Of a stretch of 7,706 nt of DNA, positions 1-7,467 are shown in pieces. The stretch spans positions 1-7,706 of the forward strand of contig DRLZ01000387.1 in NCBI GenBank assembly GCA_011322755.1, given 5' to 3'. Under the pieces are notes generated by a model. It was not told the DNA's origin. It made no database searches and saw only the letters and a list, made by a program, of their open reading frames with translations. Made by a program: the position numbers and the translations under genes. Position 1 is the stretch's first letter. Each line of letters starts with the position of its first letter. This DNA is from Crenotrichaceae bacterium (GTDB lineage: Bacteria > Pseudomonadota > Gammaproteobacteria > Methylococcales > DRLZ01).

Positions 1-1
1 G

Positions 2-370
2 CAACCTGTTGATTTTGGTACAGGAGGTGATACCAGTGCAGGCGGTGGAACATCCCGGGGTGGGGGCGCGATCAAACTGATAGTTTCCGAGCTGGTTTTA
101 GATGGACAGATACTTGCGAATGGTCAAAGTGCAGGTAATTACAATGGTGGCGGAAGCGGGGGGTCTATCTGGCTGGATGTGGGCGTGTTATCAGGTAGTG
201 GCAGTATTGCCGCCAATGGTGGGAATACGACTTACCTGTCTGGCGGCGGCGGTGGTGGCCGCATTGCGGTTTATTACAATTATTCCTCATTTGATTTACT
301 GAATAACATTATCAATCTGGGAGGAAGTGGCTCTGGTGGTGAAAATGGCCAACCTGGAACTATCCATACG
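2..370 (+). repeat. Gly-rich 32-33 residue protein repeat array (left end cut)
   Basis: Residues 1-123 of the visible protein contain a regular repeat. A glycine run followed by a short hydrophobic strand recurs with isoleucines at residues 24 (GGGAIKL), 56 (GGSIWL), 88 (GGRIAVYY) and 121 (GTIHTL), so the spacing is 32, 32 and 33. A second strand recurs at residues 37 (GQILANG), 69 (GSIAANG) and 104 (NIINLGG). Two short strands per roughly 32-residue unit, separated by Gly-rich turns, would fit a beta-helix or other solenoid fold, but the fold is inference. The repeat is protein-level only; the DNA copies are diverged. The array probably continues upstream of the window. Confidence 0.8.
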
Positions 371-3300
371 CTAAACAAAAATGATCCTGTCTTTGTGGTT
401 TCAAGTTCACCACAAAACCTGGTGACACAGGACATCAGTACTGTCACATTTAATTTCAGCGCGGAAATTGATGAAACAACATTTACATTAGCTGACATTA
501 ATGTCGTTGGCCCGACAGGTAGTATAGTGCCTGCATCGATCATAAAACTCAGTGCGACGAGTTATGATGTCAATTTTGTACCTGCCTTGTCTACAGCGGG
601 AACCTATACGGTTAAAATTGGACCTGATATTCAAACCGTTCAAGGTAACGGTATGGATCAAAATCAGAATTCAGTTATTGGTGAAGATCCCGGAGATATC
701 TACAGTATCAATATTGAACTGGATAATATTGCACCGGATGTTCCAACGGTAACAAACTATTTGTTGTCACCTGAAATCAACAATGTAACTAGTACTATTG
801 TTACTTTACAGGGTGCGCGTAGTGATAATAGTTCTATCTGGATAAATGGAACACAGCGCGTTACGACAGGCTCAGGTGACTGGTCCGTGCAAATAATAAT
901 TCCGGAAGGTGCTTCGGATCAGGTTGTTACTGCGCAGGATATAGCCGGTAATTCTTCTGCAAGTATAACCCTCAAATTCTTTGCCGATTCGATCGCGCCG
1001 GTTGTATCAAGCGCAACGCCAGTCAATAATTCCTTTATAAACTTGTTGCCTACTATTCAGTTAAATGTAACTGAAGCAGGTAGCGGCATTGACTTAAATA
1101 ACTCCACATTTGATGTTAAACGCAATAGCTTTGTTCTTTACGGCAATTGGACTAACACCAATAACACCCTGAGCTTCACCCCCGATATTGCATTGATTGA
1201 TGGGGCTTACAGTGTTACCGCGCAAATCAATGATGTTGCAGGATTAACCTCTACGCTTTTCACAAGTAATTTTGTTATTGATCGCAGCATTCCACTGGCC
1301 CCAGTTGTAAATAGTGTGTCTGCCGTTACCAATATTAATAGTGAAACCCTTTCGGGCTACAAAGAAGCCTACGCTTCAATCTGGTTAAATGGGTCCGAAG
1401 TGGTTACCTCCTCGGCAAATACAACATGGTCATATGTTGTTACTCTGGCTGAGGGTGTCAATACACTCAATCTGACGCAGCGCGATCGCGCGGGAAATGA
1501 AAGTTCGGCTGCCACGGTCACTATCCAGTATGACAATAATGCACCAGGGCCTGTCAGTATAACGGCAAATGGCGCAGGAAGCGGAACAGAGGTGGCGTTA
1601 GACTGGAGTGGCTACGATGAGTTCTCAAATGGCAACGATATCCAATATTATGCTATCTATTCCAATACGGTTGCCTATACACAAACAAGTGGTGCAACCT
1701 TAATTAATACGGTGCCGGCAGGCATAAAAACTTTTAACCTTGCGGGCCTTGCTCGAAACAGCACCTATTATATTGCTGTTGTAGCGGTTGATAACACTAA
1801 CAACAGCCAAACTACTGTGTCACCCGTTACCGTTACCACCAGTGACACCATTGCGCCCGAAGAAGTCACCAATGTACAGGTATCCGTGCAAGCGGATGCC
1901 ATTGGCTTAAGCTGGACGCATTCGGCCAACACACAAAATGATCTGGCAAATTATAAAGTCTATTTTAATAATGATGCCGGCACAGTGGTTTCAGCCGCTA
2001 CAAACACTCGAACTATAATCGGATTAGCCGCAGCTACCAGCTATCCCATCCGAATAACAGCCATCGATACAGATGGCAATGAAAGCACTGGCGTATTCCT
2101 CAATGCTGTGACGTTGTTATCTAACCCGACTGGGTTATCTGCTGCACCCTACAGTGGAATGATAGAGTTAAGCTGGAATGCGGTACAGCCATCCCAATAC
2201 GTAAAAAATTATGCCATTTATGTATCACAAAATGCCTTTACTAATGTCGATGGGATGACGCCAAGCCTGGTTGTGCCAGCTTCTGCTAATATCACCAAAG
2301 TGGCGGGTTTAACAAATGACACTATGTACTACTTTGCTGTTACTACCATCAATGTATCTGATGGACAGCAAAAATCCGTTACCACTATCAGTGAGACACC
2401 TGTGCCGGATGTTGCGGGTCCAATTATTAGTAACATTCGGTTTAATAATGCACCACTGGTCAGTGGTGCTACGCTGACTGTCGCAGGAAATATTAGTCTG
2501 GATGTATCCGATCAAAGTGGTATTGGGCGCGTCGAATTCCGTATTGATAACATCCTGTTGGCAACTGATTCCAATGGTAGTGATGGTTTCTCGGCATTGT
2601 GGAATATTATAAATACGAGTGATGGTAACCATACTTTGAGTATCCTGGCTTACGATACACTGGACAACAGCACGAGACAGGATATCCCGCTAATCATTAA
2701 TCTGGCGGCACCCATCGCGCCTGATATATCAAAACCTGCCAATGGTTTAATCACTAATATCAGCACGATCACAGTAAATGGTACGGCTGAAAAGCAATCG
2801 CAAGTTCAGCTATATCTAAACGGGGCGGCTGTAGGTACACCAATTGTTGTTACTAGTGCGGGTACCTTTACAGCTTCTGTCACGATTATCGAAGGTAACA
2901 ACACCCTGGAGGCAACGGCGAGTAACCGTGGTGGTGAAAGTACACGTAGTGCGGCAGTGCAGGTGACGCTGAATACAGAACTACCCGATGCGCCCACGGG
3001 GCTGGCTGCGATTTCACGGGAGAGTGGTCAGGTTTATCTATACTGGAATAAATCGGTGGATACGAAAATCACTGGTTACAATATATACCGTAGTGAACAG
3101 CCATTTGCAGACTTCAATCTGGCGACCAAAGCAAATAATGCTTTAATCATAGAAAATAATTATACCGATTTACCCGTATCAGATAACACCTATTATTATA
3201 GTGTTGTTGCGGTTAATAATGTGGATGCTTCAAGTGGCTTATCCAACCAGATAAATGTCGTCTCAGATAGTACGCCGCCAACCGTTGTTTCTATGGAATT

Positions 3301-6300
3301 CAGTCCACAAGGTCAATATGACTCGGTGAGTGGCCGTATGGCGGCAGGGTCAGTTGATGTCGCATTAACGGTCAATGAGAAATTATTAACGACGCCATTC
3401 TTGTCGATAAATCCAAATGGCGGTGTGCCTATTTCCGTGAATCTTGAACGCGTGAGTGATACTGAATATTCGGGTCGCTTTGAAATAACAAACACCACCC
3501 CTGCTGGTACTGCATCGGCAGTTTTTTCTGCCCGCGATGTTGTAGGCAACCGTGGAAGCTCATTTGATACAACAATTGAAATTGATACGGCTGGGCCGGA
3601 TGTAACGGCACTAACAATTTCGCCTGTCGAACCGGTTAAGAATGATTCGTCATTGCCTGTAACCATTAACTTTGCCTTGACATTAAGCGAAGCCTTGGCC
3701 AGCAACGAAAGCCCTGGCCTGTCTTACAAACTTTCTGCGGCAGGTCGAAGTTCAATCGTTATTGACACCTTGACTCAGACAGATACAACGCAATGGTACG
3801 GTAGTTTCATCCTGCCAGCAGATGCAGGTCTGGCAGAGGTTGAGGATCTAAGCTTTAGTTACCAGGGTGTGGATGATTTGGGAAATATTTCGACTAGCAT
3901 TCTGGGTGATAACCGTTTCCAGATCTATCAGGGTGAACTGCCGCCATTGGCCGTGCCAAACAACTTTAACGCTGTTGCCTTGCCGAATGGTCAGATTAAC
4001 TTAACGTGGGATGCGGTGGAAGAGGCCGTTGCTTATCAACTTTATCGACAGGCGTCAGGTGAACTGGAACTGACGGCTTACCAGCGTATTACTGAACTTC
4101 AATATATTGATTCAACGAGCATTGAAGGCAATTATATATATGCTATTGCCAGTATTCGACAGGAAAATGGTCAGGAAAGAATCAGTGGTCAAAGCGATCC
4201 AGTAATGGTGAATGCAGATTCAACGGCTAGTCTTGCCCCAACAAATTTAACGCTGGAATTGACGGGCGCAGGCATTCGAGCGAACTGGGTAGCACCTGTA
4301 GACACGGGCACATTAACCTATTCGCTGTATCGTTCAACGAGTGATATTACCGATGTGAGCGGATTAACGCCTGTTCGCACGGGAATTTCAGATCTGACGA
4401 CAATCGATGCAACACCATCACTAACGGAGTTCTATTACGCGGTGACGGCAGTAGATGAGGCAGGCAATGAGTCACCTGTTTCCAATTCATCTTATCTGAA
4501 TGTTGATCTATTGCCCGTTGCCACATTTACTGTCACACAGACAGATGATAACAAACCGGTTCTAGCATGGACGCATAACGGTTCAACCATCGATGGTTAT
4601 GACCTTTACCTGGGAACGGGTGAGCAAGCTCTTAAACTAAATGGTGATGTACTTATTACGGATACAACTTACACGGATTCTGGATATACAAATAATACTC
4701 GTCTCTATACCCTCAAAGCGCTGGATACTAATGGTGTAGAAAGTGTCGGTCGTAGCCTGATCTTGCCGCAACTCAGTGCTAACTTAAAAGCGGGTTCAGA
4801 AGTTAAACGTGGCATCATGAATAGAATTGAGTATGAAGTTAGTAATAACTCAAATATCACCGTTAACAATATTCAATTACACTCGTTATTGGAAAACTAT
4901 AATCATAGGTCGGCAACCTTTAGTCTTGCAGCAGGTGAAACCAGAACCATCCCGGTAGTTATTGGCGGATATAGAGATCTGCCAGATATGAGCATGCTGA
5001 CAACCAGCATTATCATTACACCGAATGAAGGAGAAAGTGTCAGAATCGTTCGTAGTCAGGATGTGCTCATCAGTGACAGTTCGCTGGTGCTGAACATCAT
5101 TACCCAGGATCTGACTTGTGGTGGTGCGGGACAGGTACAATTTAGTCTGGAAAATACGAGTGATGTTGAGATAGAAATTATTCTGGCTCAAAATGGTGGC
5201 TCATCGCCTTCCAGTGAACTGCGATTCCAACTGGTCGATGTTGATAATAATATTATCTCCACTTATGATGTATTGCAGAGCAATGGCGCCAGCAGTACAA
5301 ATGGCGCTAGAGTCATTCTCCTTTCTAATAACACTACGGTTGCGCGCATTCCGCCGGGGCAAACATTCACCTCAGATACATTTAATTTGCCCGTGCCATC
5401 GAATGCGCCGGAAAATGTCTGGGTTAAATTTGGGCTTGACAAGTATCATTATAAGCTTGGCCAGGCGGAGCATGTTTCGATACTTGGGCGAACTACCAGC
5501 CGAGCCACGACGCTGGTTGATACCTCCTATTATGGGGAGATCACCAATATCACCCCAACCAGCACTTTTGGTGGAGAAGATATTGTTATTACAGGGCGGG
5601 CGGTTGAACGTTCCACAGCTATGCCAATGGCTTCGGTACCGCTTAAACTGATTATTGCCGTCAATGGTTTTGAACGTCAATTTGATGTATTCACTGATAC
5701 TGCCGGTAACTTTACTTATAGCTTTAAACCGTTGGCTACTGAGGCGGGCATTTACAAAGTATCTGTTATACATCCAGATCTGCTCGATCGTCCCCAACAT
5801 GGCAGCTTTACCGTGGCGCGCGTGGTTCTGAATATCACTTCGGCCACGGTTAATATACCGCGTGACTATGATCAAGAAATCAGCATTCGCGCGACAACAG
5901 GTAACGGTACTACGGCCACAAATCTTGGTATGGTATATGAAGCAATTGACCAGCCTGGTGGTGTATTACCGGCTGGAATTACGATTACTCCAGCTACAGC
6001 GATCAACCTGGGATCAAAAGAATCCGGTAATATTAGCTTTACTCTGAGGGCAGATAGCACGGCAGATGCTACCGGCACCCTGTATCTGCGCGTCGTCAGT
6101 GATGAAAGTGGCGCAACGCCACTTGACATGATTCGCGTTGATTACACCTTCTCACAGGCTATTCCGGTGTTGAGTGCTGAACCAGGTTTTATTGAGACCG
6201 GACTTTCACAGGGAGAGAGTGTGAGTGAGAGTATAATGCTTTCCAATATCGGTCTGGCTCCTATGAAAGATGTCAATATCAGTTTAACCATGCCCGATGG

Positions 6301-7465
6301 TTCACCTGCGCCAGACTGGATCTATCTCACGGTTCCCTCACAACAGGGCAGCATTGCTATAGGTGAACAACGTCAGATCAATTTAGCGGTTGCGGCGCCG
6401 ATTGATCAAATCGATGGTATGTATGAATATCGTTTACTTGTCACAAGCAGCAATCATGCGGATGCGAATATTCCTGTTTATGTCATGCTTCTCCAGTCGG
6501 GTGAGGGGGGAATATTATTCAAAGTATCTGACATATATACAGCAACAGAGGGTGCTGATGGCAACCTGATTGAGGGATTACAGGGTGCGCGGATTACCGT
6601 GCAAAATGAACGCGTGACAACCACTATTTCGTCTATTTTGTCTGAGATAGATGGCACGGCCTTATTCAGCAATCTTGCCTCCGGCTGGTATAAATTCCGT
6701 GCAACAGCGCCCAACCACCAGGAACTTCTGGGTCGATTCCAAATTAAACCTGGAGTTACCCTCAATAAAGAAATATTCCTTGACTATAACCTGGTTACGG
6801 TCGAATGGTCGGTAACTGAGATCACTATTCAGGACAAGTATGAAATTACCTTGCAGGCAACTTATGAAACACAAGTACCTGCACCGGTCGTTGTCGTTGA
6901 GCCGGCAAGCGTGTCCCTACCCGATGATATGCTGCCGGGGGATGTCTTCTATGGTGAGTTTACTTTTACTAATCAGGGTCTTATTCGAGCCGATGATTTT
7001 AAAGTGACCATTCCACAAAGCGATACTTATTTTAAATATGAATTCTTTGACAGCATTCCTACATCATTAAAACCGAATGAAAGTGTTGTTGTGCCATATC
7101 GCGTGATTGCATTGAAACCGGTTAATCCCGATGTTGTGACAGGGTCCGGTGGAGGTTGTTCTGCTTACGGCACGGGAGGTTCATACGCGTTTAGTTTTGT
7201 TTGTGCCAATGGAACCTCATCAAATGGCGGTGGTGGCTTTGGCTTCGCCAGTGCATCCGGTGGTGCGTCATGTGCTAGCGGTGTTGGGGGAAGTGGTGGT
7301 ACTTCTGGGGCTGGAAGTACAGGATCATTTGTTTGGCGTACAGGTACTTATGGCGGAGGAGGTTCTCCATCTTATACTTCCATGTCCGGCGCACAGTGCC
7401 GACCTCAATGCCCGAGTAGTGGCGGCGACGGTGGCTGTGGTCCTGGCGGCAAGGGTGGAGGGTAA
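2..7465 (+). CDS. Giant multidomain Ig-like/FN3 extracellular protein (5' partial)
   Basis: The frame is open from the left edge to TAA at 7463-7465, giving 2487 visible residues. The first in-window candidate starts (for example GTG at 179) fall inside a repeat array, so the real start is upstream. In order it contains a Gly-rich 32-residue repeat array (1-123), four Ig-like domains (about 124-513), three FN3 (514-804), two Ig-like (805-994), one FN3 (995-1090), two Ig-like (1091-1313), three FN3 (1314-1591), a CARDB/NEW3/carboxypeptidase-regulatory-like region (1592-2380) and a Gly/Ser/Cys tail (2381-2487). The FN3 domains show Y-x-[IVL]-Y strands and the FG-loop signature A-[VI]-D-x-x-G-N-E-S. 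No catalytic domain, transmembrane helix, LPXTG motif or recognisable type IX sorting domain is visible. Proteins of this kind are normally secreted or surface-exposed adhesins or scaffolds. That role is inferred from architecture, and the exact partner or substrate is unknown. The next gene overlaps the stop, implying an operon. Confidence 0.93.
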   Translation, partial: QPVDFGTGGDTSAGGGTSRGGGAIKLIVSELVLDGQILANGQSAGNYNGGGSGGSIWLDVGVLSGSGSIAANGGNTTYLSGGGGGGRIAVYYNYSSFDLLNNIINLGGSGSGGENGQPGTIHTLNKNDPVFVVSSSPQNLVTQDISTVTFNFSAEIDETTFTLADINVVGPTGSIVPASIIKLSATSYDVNFVPALSTAGTYTVKIGPDIQTVQGNGMDQNQNSVIGEDPGDIYSINIELDNIAPDVPTVTNYLLSPEINNVTSTIVTLQGARSDNSSIWINGTQRVTTGSGDWSVQIIIPEGASDQVVTAQDIAGNSSASITLKFFADSIAPVVSSATPVNNSFINLLPTIQLNVTEAGSGIDLNNSTFDVKRNSFVLYGNWTNTNNTLSFTPDIALIDGAYSVTAQINDVAGLTSTLFTSNFVIDRSIPLAPVVNSVSAVTNINSETLSGYKEAYASIWLNGSEVVTSSANTTWSYVVTLAEGVNTLNLTQRDRAGNESSAATVTIQYDNNAPGPVSITANGAGSGTEVALDWSGYDEFSNGNDIQYYAIYSNTVAYTQTSGATLINTVPAGIKTFNLAGLARNSTYYIAVVAVDNTNNSQTTVSPVTVTTSDTIAPEEVTNVQVSVQADAIGLSWTHSANTQNDLANYKVYFNNDAGTVVSAATNTRTIIGLAAATSYPIRITAIDTDGNESTGVFLNAVTLLSNPTGLSAAPYSGMIELSWNAVQPSQYVKNYAIYVSQNAFTNVDGMTPSLVVPASANITKVAGLTNDTMYYFAVTTINVSDGQQKSVTTISETPVPDVAGPIISNIRFNNAPLVSGATLTVAGNISLDVSDQSGIGRVEFRIDNILLATDSNGSDGFSALWNIINTSDGNHTLSILAYDTLDNSTRQDIPLIINLAAPIAPDISKPANGLITNISTITVNGTAEKQSQVQLYLNGAAVGTPIVVTSAGTFTASVTIIEGNNTLEATASNRGGESTRSAAVQVTLNTELPDAPTGLAAISRESGQVYLYWNKSVDTKITGYNIYRSEQPFADFNLATKANNALIIENNYTDLPVSDNTYYYSVVAVNNVDASSGLSNQINVVSDSTPPTVVSMEFSPQGQYDSVSGRMAAGSVDVALTVNEKLLTTPFLSINPNGGVPISVNLERVSDTEYSGRFEITNTTPAGTASAVFSARDVVGNRGSSFDTTIEIDTAGPDVTALTISPVEPVKNDSSLPVTINFALTLSEALASNESPGLSYKLSAAGRSSIVIDTLTQTDTTQWYGSFILPADAGLAEVEDLSFSYQGVDDLGNISTSILGDNRFQIYQGELPPLAVPNNFNAVALPNGQINLTWDAVEEAVAYQLYRQASGELELTAYQRITELQYIDSTSIEGNYIYAIASIRQENGQERISGQSDPVMVNADSTASLAPTNLTLELTGAGIRANWVAPVDTGTLTYSLYRSTSDITDVSGLTPVRTGISDLTTIDATPSLTEFYYAVTAVDEAGNESPVSNSSYLNVDLLPVATFTVTQTDDNKPVLAWTHNGSTIDGYDLYLGTGEQALKLNGDVLITDTTYTDSGYTNNTRLYTLKALDTNGVESVGRSLILPQLSANLKAGSEVKRGIMNRIEYEVSNNSNITVNNIQLHSLLENYNHRSATFSLAAGETRTIPVVIGGYRDLPDMSMLTTSIIITPNEGESVRIVRSQDVLISDSSLVLNIITQDLTCGGAGQVQFSLENTSDVEIEIILAQNGGSSPSSELRFQLVDVDNNIISTYDVLQSNGASSTNGARVILLSNNTTVARIPPGQTFTSDTFNLPVPSNAPENVWVKFGLDKYHYKLGQAEHVSILGRTTSRATTLVDTSYYGEITNITPTSTFGGEDIVITGRAVERSTAMPMASVPLKLIIAVNGFERQFDVFTDTAGNFTYSFKPLATEAGIYKVSVIHPDLLDRPQHGSFTVARVVLNITSATVNIPRDYDQEISIRATTGNGTTATNLGMVYEAIDQPGGVLPAGITITPATAINLGSKESGNISFTLRADSTADATGTLYLRVVSDESGATPLDMIRVDYTFSQAIPVLSAEPGFIETGLSQGESVSESIMLSNIGLAPMKDVNISLTMPDGSPAPDWIYLTVPSQQGSIAIGEQRQINLAVAAPIDQIDGMYEYRLLVTSSNHADANIPVYVMLLQSGEGGILFKVSDIYTATEGADGNLIEGLQGARITVQNERVTTTISSILSEIDGTALFSNLASGWYKFRATAPNHQELLGRFQIKPGVTLNKEIFLDYNLVTVEWSVTEITIQDKYEITLQATYETQVPAPVVVVEPASVSLPDDMLPGDVFYGEFTFTNQGLIRADDFKVTIPQSDTYFKYEFFDSIPTSLKPNESVVVPYRVIALKPVNPDVVTGSGGGCSAYGTGGSYAFSFVCANGTSSNGGGGFGFASASGGASCASGVGGSGGTSGAGSTGSFVWRTGTYGGGGSPSYTSMSGAQCRPQCPSSGGDGGCGPGGKGGG
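371..1540 (+). other. Four consecutive bacterial Ig-like domains (first Ig block)
   Basis: Approximate units are 383-727, 728-991, 992-1288 and 1289-1540. The first has the hallmark of a common bacterial Ig-like family: an F-S-x-x-I-D strand, then G-T-Y-T-V-K-I-G-P-D-I, then G-N-x-M-D-Q-N before the final strand. The other three end in strands carrying D-x-A-G motifs (QDIAGNSS, NDVAGLTS, RDRAGNES), and each junction is marked by an acidic or Asn residue followed by I/A-P (DNIAP, DSIAP, DRSIP, DNNAP). These linkers are typical of tandem Big/Ig-like modules in secreted bacterial proteins. They probably form a rigid stalk. Boundaries are estimated from the linkers, and exact Pfam families were not tested. 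Confidence 0.75.
1541..2413 (+). other. Three fibronectin type III domains (FN3 block A)
   Basis: Approximate units are 1541-1849, 1850-2122 and 2123-2413. Each has an early L-x-W strand (ALDWSG, GLSWTH, ELSWNA), then a Y-x-[IV]-Y C-strand (YYAIYSN, NYKVYFN, NYAIYVS), then an L-x-x-x-[ST]-x-Y-x-[IF] E/F region and a final A-[VI]-D/N loop. These are the diagnostic positions of the FN3 fold. The modules are probably spacers or carbohydrate/protein-binding modules; nothing in them points to a specific ligand. Confidence 0.82.
2414..2983 (+). other. Two bacterial Ig-like domains (second Ig block)
   Basis: Units are about 2414-2710 and 2711-2983. The first contains V-E-F-R-I-D followed by D-G-N-H-T-L and A-Y-D-T, the pattern of Ig domains of the Big_7/Ig_3-like sort that describe 'difference from a reference strand'. 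The second has V-N-G-T-A-E, Q-L-Y-L-N-G and E-G-N-N-T-L-E-A-T-A-S-N, a bacterial Ig pattern also found in giant adhesins. Family assignment is by motif memory and is approximate. Confidence 0.68.
2984..3271 (+). other. Single fibronectin type III domain between Ig blocks
   Basis: The module has a P-T-G-L-A-A start, Y-L-Y-W-N-K in the B strand, G-Y-N-I-Y-R-S in the C strand, and Y-Y-Y-S-V-V-A-V in the F strand. All are canonical FN3 positions for bacterial extracellular proteins. It ends at the S-D-S-T-P-P linker that opens the next Ig domain. Confidence 0.85.
3272..3940 (+). other. Two bacterial Ig-like domains (third Ig block)
   Basis: Units are about 3272-3589 and 3590-3940. The first has a V-D-V-A-L-T-V-N-E strand, E-Y-S-G-R-F-E-I, a Pro/Gly turn and A-R-D-V-V-G-N-R-G near the end. 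The second has a parallel layout with Q-W-Y-G-S-F-I-L-P and G-V-D-D-L-G-N-I-S. The shared strand order and the Y-[SG]-[GS]-[RS]-F motif suggest that the two are duplicates of one subfamily, now strongly diverged. They are not recognisable as a precise Pfam family by eye. Confidence 0.62.
3941..4774 (+). other. Three fibronectin type III domains (FN3 block B)
   Basis: Units are about 3941-4231, 4232-4513 and 4514-4774. Their B strands read N-L-T-W-D-A, R-A-N-W-V-A and V-L-A-W-T-H. Their C strands read A-Y-Q-L-Y-R-Q, T-Y-S-L-Y-R-S and G-Y-D-L-Y-L-G. The second carries the classic loop A-V-D-E-A-G-N-E-S, and the third has A-L-D-T-N-G-V-E-S in the same place. These make seven FN3 domains in the visible protein. 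Confidence 0.83.
4775..7141 (+). other. C-terminal conserved region: CARDB/NEW3-like and carboxypeptidase-regulatory-like modules
   Basis: About 790 residues (1592-2380) without FN3 signatures. A CARDB-like module (4775-5083) is followed by a region containing E-N-T-S-D-V-E-I and A-R-I-P-P-G-Q-T-F (5084-5542). Next comes a beta module with I-V-I-T-G-R-A-V-E-R and T-D-T-A-G-N-F-T-Y (5543-5821), a linking segment, and a NEW3-like module with L-S-N-I-G-L-A-P and an evenly spaced ending (about 6161-6496). A carboxypeptidase-regulatory-like module with G-A-R-I-T-V-Q-N and G-W-Y-K-F-R-A-T-A follows (6518-6790). A last module has E-P-A-S-V-S-L-P and F-T-N-Q-G-L-I-R-A-D (about 6887-7117). From memory this block resembles the conserved C-terminal half of FN3 proteins encoded next to RHS genes. 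I could not verify this by search. Confidence 0.62.
7142..7462 (+). other. Gly/Ser/Cys-rich C-terminal tail of the giant protein
   Basis: The last 107 residues (2381-2487) are dominated by Gly and Ser and contain six cysteines, at codons 7157, 7202, 7271, 7397, 7409 and 7436. The whole rest of the visible protein has only one, at codon 5117. The short motif F-V-C-A-N-G lies at its start and a C-x-x-x-C pair lies near its end (7397-7411). There is no hydrophobic anchor. The even number of cysteines suggests disulphide-stabilised structure or intermolecular cross-linking in an oxidising compartment. That is inference; the composition is directly visible. Confidence 0.8.
7457..7462 (+). promoter_or_regulatory. 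Shine-Dalgarno site of the downstream RHS-like gene
   Basis: GGAGGG lies inside the last glycine codons (GGT GGA GGG) of the giant gene. It ends 2 bases before ATG 7465 and 5 bases before ATG 7468. The spacing favours 7468 as the main start. Its position within the upstream coding sequence indicates translational coupling. Confidence 0.75.
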
Positions 7466-7467
7466 TG

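Noticed and set aside
179..181. GTG 179 as the true start of the giant gene
   Set aside because: The frame is open to the left edge, and the 32-residue repeat is already in phase upstream (isoleucine at residues 24 and 56), so translation begins outside the window.
3313..3705. Reverse-strand open frame of 130 codons
   Set aside because: It lies antisense to two Ig-like domains and no protein-family feature is visible.
4130..4145. Short AT-rich alternating run as a possible promoter or regulatory site
   Set aside because: It encodes ordinary FN3 strand residues (N-Y-I-Y-A-I) and has no promoter spacing partner or downstream gene start.
5193..5651. Forward open frame of 152 codons in another frame
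   Set aside because: It overlaps the C-terminal block of the giant gene, whose frame has clear domain motifs; this frame reads as basic, low-information sequence.
5372..5875. Reverse-strand open frame of 167 codons
   Set aside because: It lies wholly inside the strongly supported giant gene, has no recognisable domain or ribosome site, and has a composition expected of an antisense shadow.
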